Part shown: one piece after another, positions 42,645 through 52,191 of the stretch
Layout of the letters: each line of letters opens with the position of its first letter
Position numbering within the stretch: the first letter of the stretch is position 1
Assembly: GCA_040290295.1 (NCBI GenBank)
Contig: PSMW01000001.1
Span: 124,001-188,000, forward strand
DNA: 64,000 nt
From: CAADGV01 sp040290295
Lineage (GTDB): Bacteria > Bacteroidota > Ignavibacteria > UBA10030 > UBA6906
Direction: 5' to 3'
Notes under the pieces: model-generated
What the model was told of the DNA's origin: nothing
Seen by the model: the letters and a program-made list of their open reading frames with translations, nothing else
Database searches by the model: none
Program-made: the position numbers and the translations under genes

Positions 42645-43960
42645 TGGTTCTGACGATCGAGCATCGACTTGTGTTCATTTTGATGCTTGCCGCGTTCATC
42701 CTTCGGCTTGCAGGGATTGCTCCGCTTCATGCTGCAGGCTACACGGCAGACGAGAAGGAGTATATCTCACTCGCCACGAAACTGGCTTCCGGTGAGCGGT
42801 TTCAAGATTCCAACGGCGACTACTCGACGAAAGCGCCGCTCTTCCCTCTGTTGCTTTCGTGGCTCATGCGGGTCTTCGGCAGTGGTTTGCTCATGCCGCA
42901 CTTGCTGCATGCAACACTCGGCGCGATGATCGTTCTCCTCGGATACCATCTGAGTCGAACCGCAACGGCCGACGCACCGCAAGCGCTCGTCACGGCAGGC
43001 ATTGTAGCGCTCTATCCGGGACTTGTGGTGTATTCCGGCGTTTTGCAAACGGAGACGCTCTACATCGTTTTCGTTCTTCTTTCTTTTGTGTTGTGGGAAA
43101 AGATGCGCAAGGTGATATCGCCCATGGAAGCGTTGGGCATGGGTGTCGCCGCAGCGCTGGCGGCATTGACGCGGGCAGTCGTTGTCGGATTTTTCCCGCT
43201 GATGCTTCTTCTCCTTTTGTGGCTGGAGCGGAAAGCTTGGAAAAAGATGGTGCCTGCTGTGGGAGTGGCACTCGCCGCGTGGTGCATTGTGCTGGCGCCG
43301 TGGACTGTACGAAATGCCAACGTGCACAACGCGTTCGTTCCCGTTTCATCATGGGGCGGCGTCTCGCTCTTGTTGGGCAACAATCCGTATGCAACAGGGA
43401 CGTGGAGTACACGACCCGGTTTCGAAGAGTGGTTGGAGAGGAGTGCCGAGCAGAAAGGCGTGCGTCTCGATGAGTTGAGCGAGACCTCGCGCAGCGCATT
43501 CATGGCAGAACTGGCGGTGTCGTTCATCGCGGACCATCCGGGAGATGCCGCGGCTCTGGCGGCGAAGAAGCTCTACATGTTTTGGATCTATCCGATTGCA
43601 AACTCCGATTCGGATACAATGCAACAGGCGCTTTGCGTTTTGGGCGATATCATTCTCTACGCGCTCACCATTGTCGGCGTTGTGGCATGCGCCAAAAAGG
43701 GGACTGCGTTATGGGTGACGGCGATTGCGTTCTTTACTCTTGTGCACGTAGCGATGCACGTCGAGGCGCGATATCGACTCCCGCTCGTTCCGTTGATCGC
43801 CCTCTTCGCGGGGAACGGAGGAGCGTTGTTGATGGACACAGAACGGCGACAAGATTTTTTCCAGAATGAGAAGCACCGTGTCGCCGTCGGTGTAGGCTGG
43901 GCGGCGCTCGGTCTCGTCTACGCGTACACTGCGTGGCAATTTTTTTCCGGCAATATCTAA
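42644..43960 (+). CDS. Membrane glycosyltransferase, GT39/ArnT-like
   Basis: 438 residues with about nine to eleven membrane helices. Early part YTADEKEYISLATKLASGER has the acidic residues in the first periplasmic loop typical of ArnT/PMT-type enzymes that use polyprenyl-phosphate sugars; SWLMRVFGSGLLMPHLLHAT follows. Likely transfers a sugar to a lipid or protein at the periplasmic face. Donor and acceptor unknown. Confidence 0.8.
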   Translation: MVLTIEHRLVFILMLAAFILRLAGIAPLHAAGYTADEKEYISLATKLASGERFQDSNGDYSTKAPLFPLLLSWLMRVFGSGLLMPHLLHATLGAMIVLLGYHLSRTATADAPQALVTAGIVALYPGLVVYSGVLQTETLYIVFVLLSFVLWEKMRKVISPMEALGMGVAAALAALTRAVVVGFFPLMLLLLLWLERKAWKKMVPAVGVALAAWCIVLAPWTVRNANVHNAFVPVSSWGGVSLLLGNNPYATGTWSTRPGFEEWLERSAEQKGVRLDELSETSRSAFMAELAVSFIADHPGDAAALAAKKLYMFWIYPIANSDSDTMQQALCVLGDIILYALTIVGVVACAKKGTALWVTAIAFFTLVHVAMHVEARYRLPLVPLIALFAGNGGALLMDTERRQDFFQNEKHRVAVGVGWAALGLVYAYTAWQFFSGNI

Positions 43961-43971
43961 AGGTGTAACAC

Positions 43972-44907
43972 GTGAACATTCTCGTTACGGGGGGTGCAGG
44001 TTTCATTGGTTCACACGTTGTCGATGAATATCTTAGGCTCGGCCATCGTGTTGCCATCGTGGACAATCTTTCGACGGGCAGGACGAGCAACCTCAATCCA
44101 CAAGCGATATTCTACCAAGCCGACATTCGAGATGCGAGCGCCATGCAGCACATCTTCGAACACGAACGCTTCGATCTTCTTAACCATCATGCAGCCCAAA
44201 TGGACGTGCGCCGCTCGGTGGAAGACCCGGTGTACGATGCATCCGTCAATATTCTGGGCGCACTCACGCTGTTCGAATGTTGTGTGAAGACGGGCGTCCG
44301 GCGCGTCGTGTTCGCCTCCAGCGGCGGCGCTATCTACGGCGAGCAGGACTATTTCCCCGCCGACGAACTTCATCCCACGCGACCTATTTCACCATATGGC
44401 GTTGCGAAGCTGACGACGGAACAGTATCTTTTCTACTACAAAGAAGTGTACGGCATCGATTCGGTGAGTCTCCGCTATGCCAACATCTATGGCCCCCGAC
44501 AGAATCCCGAAGGCGAAGCCGGCGTCGTCGCCATCTTCACAACCCGGTTTCTTCGAGGCGTACAGCCGATCATCAATGGCGACGGAAAGCAGACGCGTGA
44601 TTATGTGTTTGTAGGTGATGTGGTGCGCGCCAATGTGCTCGCACTCGACTGTACCGGCTCGGCAGTGTTCAATATCGGAACGGGGATCGAGACGGACGTC
44701 AACCAATTGTTCTCGTATCTCAAAGCAGCCATGGGTTCGTCGGCCGAAGAGAAGCACGGTCCGGCAAAGAAGGGAGAACAACGCCGAAGTGTTCTTTCCT
44801 TTAAGAAGATCGAACAGGCGTTGGGCTGGCGACCGACGGTGACGATCGACGAGGGGCTACGCCGGACGCTCGAGTACTTTCGCAGCGTGGAGCGCTATGA
44901 TGCGTAA
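43972..44907 (+). CDS. NAD-dependent sugar epimerase (UDP-glucose 4-epimerase-like)
   Basis: 311 residues, GTG start. NILVTGGAGFIGSHVVDEYL is the NAD-binding motif; FASSGGAIYGEQ holds the catalytic Ser and PISPYGVAKLTTEQYLFYY the YxxxK pair; RYANIYGPRQNPEGEAGVVA is typical of GalE-like short-chain epimerases. Probably supplies a sugar nucleotide for the glycosyltransferases nearby. Overlaps meaB by 11 bases. Confidence 0.92.
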   Translation: MNILVTGGAGFIGSHVVDEYLRLGHRVAIVDNLSTGRTSNLNPQAIFYQADIRDASAMQHIFEHERFDLLNHHAAQMDVRRSVEDPVYDASVNILGALTLFECCVKTGVRRVVFASSGGAIYGEQDYFPADELHPTRPISPYGVAKLTTEQYLFYYKEVYGIDSVSLRYANIYGPRQNPEGEAGVVAIFTTRFLRGVQPIINGDGKQTRDYVFVGDVVRANVLALDCTGSAVFNIGTGIETDVNQLFSYLKAAMGSSAEEKHGPAKKGEQRRSVLSFKKIEQALGWRPTVTIDEGLRRTLEYFRSVERYDA

Positions 44908-45859
44908 ACCGGCCGTTGATATCGAGAAATTGCTGAGCGGCGACCGTGTCGCCATAGCGCGTGCGATTACGCTCATCGAAAATGAACTCGACGGCGCGGA
45001 AGACCTCCTGCGTGCGATCTTTCCCAAAACGGGTCGTGCTTATCGTATCGGCATCACCGGTCCGCCCGGCGCCGGCAAGAGTACGCTGACGAACAAGCTT
45101 GCGCAGGTGTATCGCAAGCAACACCTTGGCGTGGGCATCATCGCTGTCGATCCGACAAGTCCGTTCACGGGCGGCGCACTTCTGGGTGATCGCGTGCGGA
45201 TGACCGACGTCGAGTTGGACGAAGGAGTTTTCATCCGCAGCATGGCGTCGCGCGGAAGTTTGGGCGGTTTGAGCAAGAAAGCGATGGAAGCGGCAGATGT
45301 GCTCGATGCTGCGGGTAGAAATATCATTCTCTTGGAAACGGTCGGCGTCGGACAATCGGAGTTGGACATTGCAGGCGCCGCCGATACAACCGTGGTCGTG
45401 CTCGTTCCCGAGTCGGGCGATTCGATTCAAGCCATGAAGGCGGGACTCATGGAGATTGCGGATTTCTTTGTGCTGAACAAAGCTGATCGTGCCGGCGCAG
45501 AACAGGCGGTCATGTTTATCAAAATGATCCTCCACTTCAAACCCGCAGGCGAGTGGACACCCGACGTTGTGAAAACGGTTGCAAGCGAAGGGCTTGGCGT
45601 CGAGGAGGTAGCCGTGAAGATTGCCGAGCACCGTGCATTCTTGGAGCGCACGGGGCTGCTTGCCGAGAAACGTCGCAGTCGTTTGGAGCATCGCATCCAA
45701 GAGCTTGTTGCCGACAAACTGCGGATCGATTTTTGGAACGACGACCGCAATGCGCTGTTGAGAGAGAGAATCACAGCGGTTATGAATGTGAACGCAACAC
45801 CATACGATCTTGCCCACGAATTGATAGCAAACTTTCGTCATCAGGAGGAGAATCCATGA
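44897..45859 (+). CDS. meaB: Methylmalonyl-CoA mutase-associated GTPase MeaB (ArgK family)
   Basis: 320 residues. P-loop GITGPPGAGKSTLTNKLA near residue 52, IIAVDPTSPFTGGALLGDRV and ETVGVGQSELDIA are highly conserved in MeaB, which protects and loads B12 on methylmalonyl-CoA mutase. VLNKADRAGAEQ gives guanine specificity. The mutase genes are not in the window. Overlaps the acyl-CoA dehydrogenase gene by four bases. Confidence 0.95.
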   Translation: MMRKPAVDIEKLLSGDRVAIARAITLIENELDGAEDLLRAIFPKTGRAYRIGITGPPGAGKSTLTNKLAQVYRKQHLGVGIIAVDPTSPFTGGALLGDRVRMTDVELDEGVFIRSMASRGSLGGLSKKAMEAADVLDAAGRNIILLETVGVGQSELDIAGAADTTVVVLVPESGDSIQAMKAGLMEIADFFVLNKADRAGAEQAVMFIKMILHFKPAGEWTPDVVKTVASEGLGVEEVAVKIAEHRAFLERTGLLAEKRRSRLEHRIQELVADKLRIDFWNDDRNALLRERITAVMNVNATPYDLAHELIANFRHQEENP

Positions 45860-47018
45860 CAGACATCGGCGTTATGAATGGTTTCGATCTGCATCTGAAT
45901 GAAAGCCAGCGAGCTGTTCAAGAGCTCGCGCGCGCGTTCGCTGAAGAGGAAATCCGACCTCATGTGATGCACTACGATGAGTCGCAGGAGTTTCCCTTCG
46001 ACATCATCAACAAAGCGGCAGAGCTTGGCTTCATGGGCATGACATGGCCTGAAGAGTTGGGCGGGGCGGGTTTGTCGGAACTCGAAGCCATCATCATTAT
46101 CGAAGAGGTGGCGAAGGTCGATCCCTCTGTTGCCCTCACGATCGCGTCGCACAATAGTTTGTGCACGGGGCATATCATGAAGTTTGGCAACGACGAACAA
46201 AAACGACGATANNNNNNNNNNNNNNNNNNNNNNNNNNNNNNNNNNNNNNNNNNNNNNNNNNNNNNNNNNNNNNNNNNNNNNNNNNNNNNNNNNNNNNNNN
46301 NNNNNNNNNTGGCTGCGACTGGATCATCAACGGAAGCAAATGCTTCATCACGCAAGGCTCGGTCGGCTCGACGTATGTGGTCATGGCGGTCACCGACCCC
46401 ACCAAAGGCAAGCACGGCATTTCTGCCTTCATTCTTGAAAAGGGAATGAAAGGCTTTACGATCGGCAAGAAAGAGAACAAGCTCGGCATGCGCTGCAGCG
46501 ATACCGCGACGCTGCTGTTCGATAATGTGCGCGTGCCCGCCGAAAACCTGATCGGCAAGGAAGGTGAAGGTTTCAAACAAGCCTTGGCGGTGTTGGACGG
46601 AGGGCGTATTGGCATTGCAGCGCTGTCGGTGGGGATAGCACAAGGCGCGCTCGATGCAAGCGTGAAATATGCGAAGACACGTGTTCAATTTGGCAAACCG
46701 ATCGCCGAGTTCCAAGCCATTCAATGGAAGCTGGCGGACATGGCAACGGAAATCCAGGCAGCGCGCTTACTCACGCAACGTGCTGCTTGGATGGCAACGA
46801 AGGGAATGAACTTCACACTCGCCGTTTCGCAAGCGAAGCTCTTCGCCAGCGAGGTTGCCGTGCGGGCAACCAACGAAGCAGTTCAAATTCATGGCGGGTA
46901 CGGCTTTATCAAAGAATTCCCCGTCGAAAAGTTGTATCGGGACGTGAAACTGATGACGATCGGCGAAGGCACGTCGGAAGTGCAAAAGATGGTCATTGCC
47001 CGCAACCTTCTTGCATAA
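45856..47018 (+). CDS. Acyl-CoA dehydrogenase (interrupted by a 98-N gap)
   Basis: The N-terminal 119 residues (NESQRAVQELARAFAEEEIR, MGMTWPEELGGAGLSELEA) stop at QKRR before the gap 46212-46309. After it, WIINGSKCFITQG, KLGMRCSDTATLLFDNVRVP, FGKPIAEFQAIQWKLADMA and the catalytic region MTIGEGTSEVQKMVIARNLL follow in another frame. The gap covers the flavin-binding TEP motif. The C-terminus matches short-chain (butyryl or isovaleryl-type) enzymes. ATGA overlap with meaB; RBS AGGAGG. The carboxylase gene follows at once, suggesting branched-chain or fatty acid breakdown. Confidence 0.88.
46212..46309. other. Assembly gap (98 N) inside the acyl-CoA dehydrogenase gene
   Basis: The reading frames on both sides do not match across 98 bases; a gap length divisible by three would join them. 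Confidence 0.95.
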
Positions 47019-47022
47019 TCCC

Positions 47023-48678
47023 ATGGCGCAGATCGGATCGGCAATCAAACGCACTCCTGCGTTTCAGAAGAACGAGGAGCATCTTCGCTCGCTCATTGCC
47101 ATGATGCACGAACGAGCAGCCAAGGTGAAAGTAGGCGGTGGTCCGGTAGCCATCGAGAAACTTCATCAGAAGGGAAAGCTGACGGCGCGCGAACGTATCG
47201 CGAAACTCGTCGATCCGGGCAGTGACTTTCTCGAGGTCGGATTGTTCGCGGCATACGAGATGTACGAAGAGTACGGCGGCGCGCCGTCGTCGGGTACGGT
47301 GTTCGGCATCGGGAAAATTCACGGTCGCGACGTGGTGATCGTTGCCAACGACGCAACGGTGAAAGCCGGCGCATGGTTTCCCATCACCACAAAAAAAAAT
47401 CTGCGCGCTCAAGAGATCGCCATCGAGAATCGCCTGCCGATCGTGTATTTGGTGGACTCCGCCGGTGTGTTTCTCCCGTTGCAGAGCGAAATCTTTCCGG
47501 ACAAGGAGCATTTCGGCCGCATCTTCCGAAACAATGCGGTGATGTCCTCCCTCGGCATCACGCAGATCGCCGCGATTATGGGTCCGTGTGTTGCCGGCGG
47601 CGCCTACTTGCCGATCATGAGCGACGAGGCGCTGATCGTCGATAAAACCGGCAGCGTGTTTCTTGCCGGTTCTCATCTGGTCAAGGCGGCCATTGGCGAA
47701 GAGATCGATAACGAAGCACTTGGTGGCGCCACCGTGCACTGTGAGATCAGCGGCGTCACCGATCATAAGATGGTGAATGACGATGAAGCACTCCAAAAAA
47801 TTCGAAGCATCATCAGCAAGCTGGGGCACCGCCCGCACGCACCGTTCGATCGCAGCGAATCCGTTCCACCCACATTCCCACTCGAAGAGATCTACGGGTT
47901 GCTTCCTTCGGATCGCACCAAGCCGTACGACATGTACGAGGTTCTCGCCCGCCTCCTCGACGGCAGTGAACTGGACGAGTACAAGGCGAGCTATGGCAAA
48001 ACCATCATTACGGGCTACGCTCGAATCGATGGATGGGCAGTCGGGATTGTTGCCAACCAACGAGCGGTGGTCAAGACCGCGAAAGGTGAGATGCAAGTGG
48101 GCGGCGTCATCTATAGCGATAGCGCGGACAAGGCAACGCGGTTTATTCTCAATTGCAATCAGAAACTTATTCCCCTTGTCTTCTTTCAAGATGTTACCGG
48201 CTTCATGGTGGGGAGTCGAGCTGAACATGGCGGCATCATCAAGGATGGAGCGAAGATGGTCAATGCTGTTGCCAATAGTGTGGTGCCGAAGTTCACATTC
48301 ATGGTCGGCAACAGCTACGGGGCAGGCAACTACGCTATGTGCGGCAAGGCGTACGATCCGCGATTGATCTATGCTTGGCCCACCGCGCAGATTGCGGTGA
48401 TGGGTGGGAAACAGGCAAGCGAAACACTCTTGAGCATCAAGCTGCAGCAAATGGAAAAAGGGGGCAAGCATATTTCGACAGAAGAACAGCAAGCCTTGCT
48501 CGCCGAAATTCAGGCACGGTACGAAAAGGAAACCGATCCATATTTTGCTGCTGCACGCTTATGGGTGGATGGCATCATCGATCCGACCGAGACGCGCAAG
48601 GTCGTCTCGACCGGCATTGCGATGGCGGCACACAATCCCAACATCCCACAATTCAATCTCGGCGTCATTCAAACGTAA
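47023..48678 (+). CDS. Acyl-CoA carboxylase, carboxyltransferase (beta) subunit
   Basis: 551 residues. GKLTARERIAKLVDPGSDFL near residue 48, ANDATVKAGAWFPITTKKNL, YLVDSAGVFLPLQSEIFPDK and MGPCVAGGAYLPIMSDEALI are carboxyltransferase motifs; the length and the QSEIFPD stretch favour a methylcrotonyl-CoA carboxylase-like enzyme over propionyl-CoA carboxylase. The biotin-carboxylase subunit is not nearby. Start at 47023, four bases after the dehydrogenase stop. Confidence 0.92.
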   Translation: MAQIGSAIKRTPAFQKNEEHLRSLIAMMHERAAKVKVGGGPVAIEKLHQKGKLTARERIAKLVDPGSDFLEVGLFAAYEMYEEYGGAPSSGTVFGIGKIHGRDVVIVANDATVKAGAWFPITTKKNLRAQEIAIENRLPIVYLVDSAGVFLPLQSEIFPDKEHFGRIFRNNAVMSSLGITQIAAIMGPCVAGGAYLPIMSDEALIVDKTGSVFLAGSHLVKAAIGEEIDNEALGGATVHCEISGVTDHKMVNDDEALQKIRSIISKLGHRPHAPFDRSESVPPTFPLEEIYGLLPSDRTKPYDMYEVLARLLDGSELDEYKASYGKTIITGYARIDGWAVGIVANQRAVVKTAKGEMQVGGVIYSDSADKATRFILNCNQKLIPLVFFQDVTGFMVGSRAEHGGIIKDGAKMVNAVANSVVPKFTFMVGNSYGAGNYAMCGKAYDPRLIYAWPTAQIAVMGGKQASETLLSIKLQQMEKGGKHISTEEQQALLAEIQARYEKETDPYFAAARLWVDGIIDPTETRKVVSTGIAMAAHNPNIPQFNLGVIQT

Positions 48679-48705
48679 GAACCCCCACAGTGGAAGAGAT
48701 CATCG

Positions 48706-49506
48706 ATGTGCACGTGTGTCAGACGGCTGATAGCAAGGAGCGTACGAGCAGTGTGCATTCTCGCCTGCACTGTGGTGGTCGCGTGGTCCAGCCGCGCGCA
48801 AGCGGACGGCGATGCATGTCGGTCGTTCGGCGAAAGTGTGGAGACCTTGGCGAGCTTCCTTGCACCTCTTGTGCTGCCGAAGGTCGTACAGGACGATTTT
48901 CTCTTGAGGGACTATATCCGCAGCGAAGAGTTTCGAGCACTGCGGCGAGAACAAGACGACCTTCATGCCGTGGACGCGATCTTCGCAGAAGCCCTGCGAT
49001 TGAGTTGGAACAATACCTACGAAGCGTTGTTTCTCTCGGCGGTGGCTACGATGGACCATCGTCGATTCGGTGTTCGGCTCCCGCTTCTCGGTCCGCTCCT
49101 TTGGGTGCCGCTGACGGCGGAATTCTCGGATGAGTGCGCCGCACGCGTGAATGCTCTTCCCCGCAAACTCTACGACGATACACCCGCAGGCACGATCGGG
49201 GATCGGGACAAGCTGCAGCATTTTTTCGGCTCGGCACTCATCACGTTCGTGTTCGCATCGCGCGAAGCTGCCGAGCGCATCGGGGCGTTCATCGAATGGG
49301 GGGAGGATGTCGTGATCGTCGATGGTGCACTCGACGAACGCGACATCCGGGCAAATCGGCATGGACAAGAATTCGGTTTAGCACTTTTGAGCGACCGATC
49401 GGTCAAACCGTCGGCGTTCTTACGCTTCACTCTCGCCCGCAATGCTGCCGGGCTCCATGGGGAGAGCGCTCGTTGCGGTACGCGGATCATGCAGAAGGAC
49501 CGATGA
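48706..49506 (+). CDS. Exported protein of unknown function
   Basis: 266 residues with a likely signal sequence (residues about 13-32, VCILACTVVVAWSSRAQ). The second half has DKLQHFFGSALITFVFAS followed by an ANRHGQEFG element near residues 210-218. A pattern of DKxxHF near one helix and ANxxGxxFG near the next recalls YfiM/VanZ-like small periplasmic or membrane proteins, but I cannot assign a family. ATGA overlap with the NtrC-type regulator downstream. Confidence 0.65.
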   Translation: MCTCVRRLIARSVRAVCILACTVVVAWSSRAQADGDACRSFGESVETLASFLAPLVLPKVVQDDFLLRDYIRSEEFRALRREQDDLHAVDAIFAEALRLSWNNTYEALFLSAVATMDHRRFGVRLPLLGPLLWVPLTAEFSDECAARVNALPRKLYDDTPAGTIGDRDKLQHFFGSALITFVFASREAAERIGAFIEWGEDVVIVDGALDERDIRANRHGQEFGLALLSDRSVKPSAFLRFTLARNAAGLHGESARCGTRIMQKDR

Positions 49507-50870
49507 AATCCATTCTCGTTGTTGACGACGACAAAGCAATCCGCGACAGCTTGCGGATGATTCTCCAATACGCGAAGTACGAAGTCCATTTTGCCGAAGA
49601 CGGTCAGAGTGCCCTTGCGCAGGTCGCCGCCTTGCCGCTCGATCTGGTGCTGCTCGACATCAAAATGGCCGGCATGGACGGACTGGAAGTTCTCCGTCGC
49701 ATCAAAGAAATGGAACCCGATCTGCCTGTGGTCATGATCTCGGGACATGGAACAATCGAAACTGCCGTCGAAGCCACGCGCATGGGCGCGTATGATTTCT
49801 TGCAGAAGCCTCTCGATAAGGAGAAGCTCTTGATCGTTGTGCGCAACGCCATCGAGAAGAAGCAACTTCTGCTCGAGAACAGGCGGATGAAGGAACGCGT
49901 CGAAGGAAAAGGTACGATTCTGGGTGAAAGTCCGAAGATCAAGGAAGTGCTCTCAAGCATCGAGCGCGTTGCACCGACCGATGCGCGCGTGCTGGTGACG
50001 GGAGAAAACGGCGTGGGCAAGGAGTTGGTTGCTCGCGCCATCCATCGCCTCAGTCGCCGGAAGGACAAGCCGTTGGTGGAAGTAAACTGTGCGGCTATCC
50101 CCAACGAACTCATCGAGTCGGAACTCTTCGGGCACGAGAAAGGATCGTTCACCGGAGCGACCGCGCAGCGGATCGGCAAGTTCGAACAGGCGGATGGCGG
50201 GACGATCTTCCTCGACGAAATCGGCGACATGAGCTTGAACGCACAAGCCAAAGTGCTGCGTGCACTCGAGGAGGGGAAAATCGAGCGGGTGGGTGGGACG
50301 CGTCAGATCGCTGTGGACGTACGGGTGCTTGCAGCAACCAACAAGAATCTGTCGGAGATGATCAAGGAGGGGAAGTTTCGCGAGGACCTCTTCCATCGTC
50401 TCAACGTTATCCCCCTTCTTGTACCGCCGTTGCGCGAACGACGTGAGGATATTCCGCTCCTTGCCAATGCGTTCGCCGAAGAGATTTGCCAACGCTACGG
50501 CATGCCGCAGAAACGCTTCACCGACGATGCCCTCATGCTCTTGAAGTCGATGGATTGGCCCGGCAACGTGCGCGAGCTACGCAACATCGTCGAGCGGCTC
50601 GTGATCATGATTGCTTCGACGACCATCGATGCAGCGCAGATCGAGCAGCGCGCTCCGGGGACGAAAACCCAATTCGACGACCTGCTCAACCTTGGCGGAA
50701 CGTTTCAGGACTTCAAGGATCGTGCAGAAGCGGCGTACATCAAGAAGATGTTGGAGCAGCATCATTGGAATATCAGCAAGACTGCGGAGGCGCTGGACAT
50801 TCAGCGCAGCCATCTCTACAACAAGATGAAAAAGTTTGGATTGATGAGAGGGGATCTCAACGAGGAGTAA
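49503..50870 (+). CDS. NtrC-type sigma-54-dependent response regulator
   Basis: 455 residues, intact. Receiver: ILVVDDDKAIRDSL, LVLLDIKMAGMDG, DFLQKPLD. AAA+ domain: GENGVGKELVARAIH, sigma-54 contact loop GSFTGA, Walker B TIFLDEIGDM, arginine-finger region FREDLFHRLNVIPL. C-terminal Fis-type helix-turn-helix WNISKTAEALDIQRSHLYNK. Activates sigma-54 promoters when phosphorylated. Its kinase is not adjacent. Translationally coupled to the exported protein gene upstream. Confidence 0.95.
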   Translation: MKSILVVDDDKAIRDSLRMILQYAKYEVHFAEDGQSALAQVAALPLDLVLLDIKMAGMDGLEVLRRIKEMEPDLPVVMISGHGTIETAVEATRMGAYDFLQKPLDKEKLLIVVRNAIEKKQLLLENRRMKERVEGKGTILGESPKIKEVLSSIERVAPTDARVLVTGENGVGKELVARAIHRLSRRKDKPLVEVNCAAIPNELIESELFGHEKGSFTGATAQRIGKFEQADGGTIFLDEIGDMSLNAQAKVLRALEEGKIERVGGTRQIAVDVRVLAATNKNLSEMIKEGKFREDLFHRLNVIPLLVPPLRERREDIPLLANAFAEEICQRYGMPQKRFTDDALMLLKSMDWPGNVRELRNIVERLVIMIASTTIDAAQIEQRAPGTKTQFDDLLNLGGTFQDFKDRAEAAYIKKMLEQHHWNISKTAEALDIQRSHLYNKMKKFGLMRGDLNEE

Positions 50871-50880
50871 AGGCTCTTCG

Positions 50881-51624
50881 TCAGTGTTTCCCACACCGTT
50901 GACGCACCACTTCGTACATCACGATCGCGCCCGCTGCGGAAGCGTTCAGCGATGCAATCTTGCCGAGGAGCGGGATGCGCACCACGAAATCGCAGTGGTC
51001 CTTCACCAAGCGCCGCATCCCTCTCCCTTCGTTCCCCACAACTAACGCGATCGGCGATGTGTAATCCACCTCCGTGTAGAGCTTCTCGCCCGACGCATCC
51101 AGTCCGGTGATCCACAGGTGCTCTTGTTTGAGTTCCTCGATGGTGTGCATGATGTTCGTGACTTCTGCGATGGGGAGATGTTCGGTCGCTCCCGCCGAAG
51201 CTTTGACGACAGCGGCACTCACCGGCGCCGAGCGGTGCTTGGGTACGATCGCACCATGCACACCCGCGCACTCTGCCGTACGCACCAGGGCACCGAGGTT
51301 CTGCGGGTCTTCGATTTCGTCGAGCACCAAAACGAATGGCTTCTCGTTCCGCTCGGCAGCACGCGCCAAAAGTTGTTCAACGGTCGAGTAGCTGTACGGC
51401 TTGCTCAAAAGTGCGATCACACCCTGCGTCTTTTGATGCCCGACCAAGTCACGAAAGCGGTATCGATTCATCACAACAACGGGGATGTTCCTCGCTTGCG
51501 CCACTGCGCGAATGTCTTCGAGTTGCTTTCCTTGCACTCCTTCGAGAAAGAGAATCTTCTCGATGGCTGTACCCGCTTTCAACGCTTCGAGGACGGGCTG
51601 CCTGCCGACGATGGTTTCCGCCAT
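50881..51624 (-). CDS. rlmB: 23S rRNA 2'-O-methyltransferase RlmB-like (TrmH/SPOUT family)
   Basis: 247 residues. VGRQPVLEALKAGTAIEKIL starts the substrate-binding domain; the SPOUT motifs are LDEIEDPQNLGALVRTAECA, ALVVGNEGRGMRRLVKDHCD and IPLLGKIASLNASAAGAIVM. RlmB methylates G2251 in E. coli 23S rRNA; other family members act on other sites, so the exact nucleotide is inferred. Convergent with the regulator before it. Confidence 0.93.
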   Translation of the reverse strand: MAETIVGRQPVLEALKAGTAIEKILFLEGVQGKQLEDIRAVAQARNIPVVVMNRYRFRDLVGHQKTQGVIALLSKPYSYSTVEQLLARAAERNEKPFVLVLDEIEDPQNLGALVRTAECAGVHGAIVPKHRSAPVSAAVVKASAGATEHLPIAEVTNIMHTIEELKQEHLWITGLDASGEKLYTEVDYTSPIALVVGNEGRGMRRLVKDHCDFVVRIPLLGKIASLNASAAGAIVMYEVVRQRCGKH

Positions 51625-51694
51625 GATGTTACCTCAATCGTAACCAACAACCAGCAATGATGCCTGCCGTTGCCACGCAGATCGAAGCCATGAC

Positions 51695-51889
51695 CTATTC
51701 TTGCATACCTTGACTTCGAAGCCTTCGCCCACGCCATTTCTCGATCCCCCAACCAAACAGAAAAACGACGATACCGATGATGCTGAGATACAACTCGATC
51801 CAGAGAGTCGGACTGTTAATGCCAAGAACAAGTCCGGCAAACACGCAGGCGATGCCCAGCGCTTCCAGACTTTTCGCCACGAACAACAT
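51695..51889 (-). CDS. Small two-helix membrane protein
   Basis: 64 residues from the ATG at 51889, overlapping the preceding stop by one base (TGATG). Helices about residues 9-24 and 30-48 (IELYLSIIGIVVFLFGWGI). A basic tail follows. No family recognised; co-transcribed with the glutaredoxin-like gene. Confidence 0.6.
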   Translation of the reverse strand: MLFVAKSLEALGIACVFAGLVLGINSPTLWIELYLSIIGIVVFLFGWGIEKWRGRRLRSQGMQE

Positions 51890-52191
51890 CACGGTTCCTG
51901 AGCGTTGAGTGTGTCGATATCGTCCTCGAGAGTTGCAGGCTTGCCTTCTTTGGCGATCTGCTGAAAGCGAATCCTTACCATGTTTTCGTTCAACCGGTGT
52001 TTGAACGCGAAACGCTTATCGATGTGGATGACGGGGAAGTCCTCTTTGAACTCTTCGAAGTTCGCTTCACCCGGGAGCAGTTTGATGACACGCAGAGTGA
52101 AGGGAATCTCGCTCTGTACACGCTCCAAGACCTCTTGCGCTTCATCGCACAAGTGGCAATTGTCTTTCGAATAAAGCTCGACCAATATCAT
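51889..52191 (-). CDS. Glutaredoxin-like thiol protein (DUF836 type)
   Basis: 100 residues with ILVELYSKDNCHLCDEAQEV: the CxxC pair (CHLC) follows the first strand as in glutaredoxins. FPVIHIDKRFAFKHRL gives the cis-Pro and the last strand. Likely a small redox protein. ATGA overlap with lgt. Confidence 0.88.
   Translation of the reverse strand: MILVELYSKDNCHLCDEAQEVLERVQSEIPFTLRVIKLLPGEANFEEFKEDFPVIHIDKRFAFKHRLNENMVRIRFQQIAKEGKPATLEDDIDTLNAQEP

Noticed and set aside
46993..48492. A 499-codon minus-strand frame opposite the acyl-CoA carboxylase gene
   Set aside because: It mirrors a highly conserved carboxyltransferase and has no motifs of its own.
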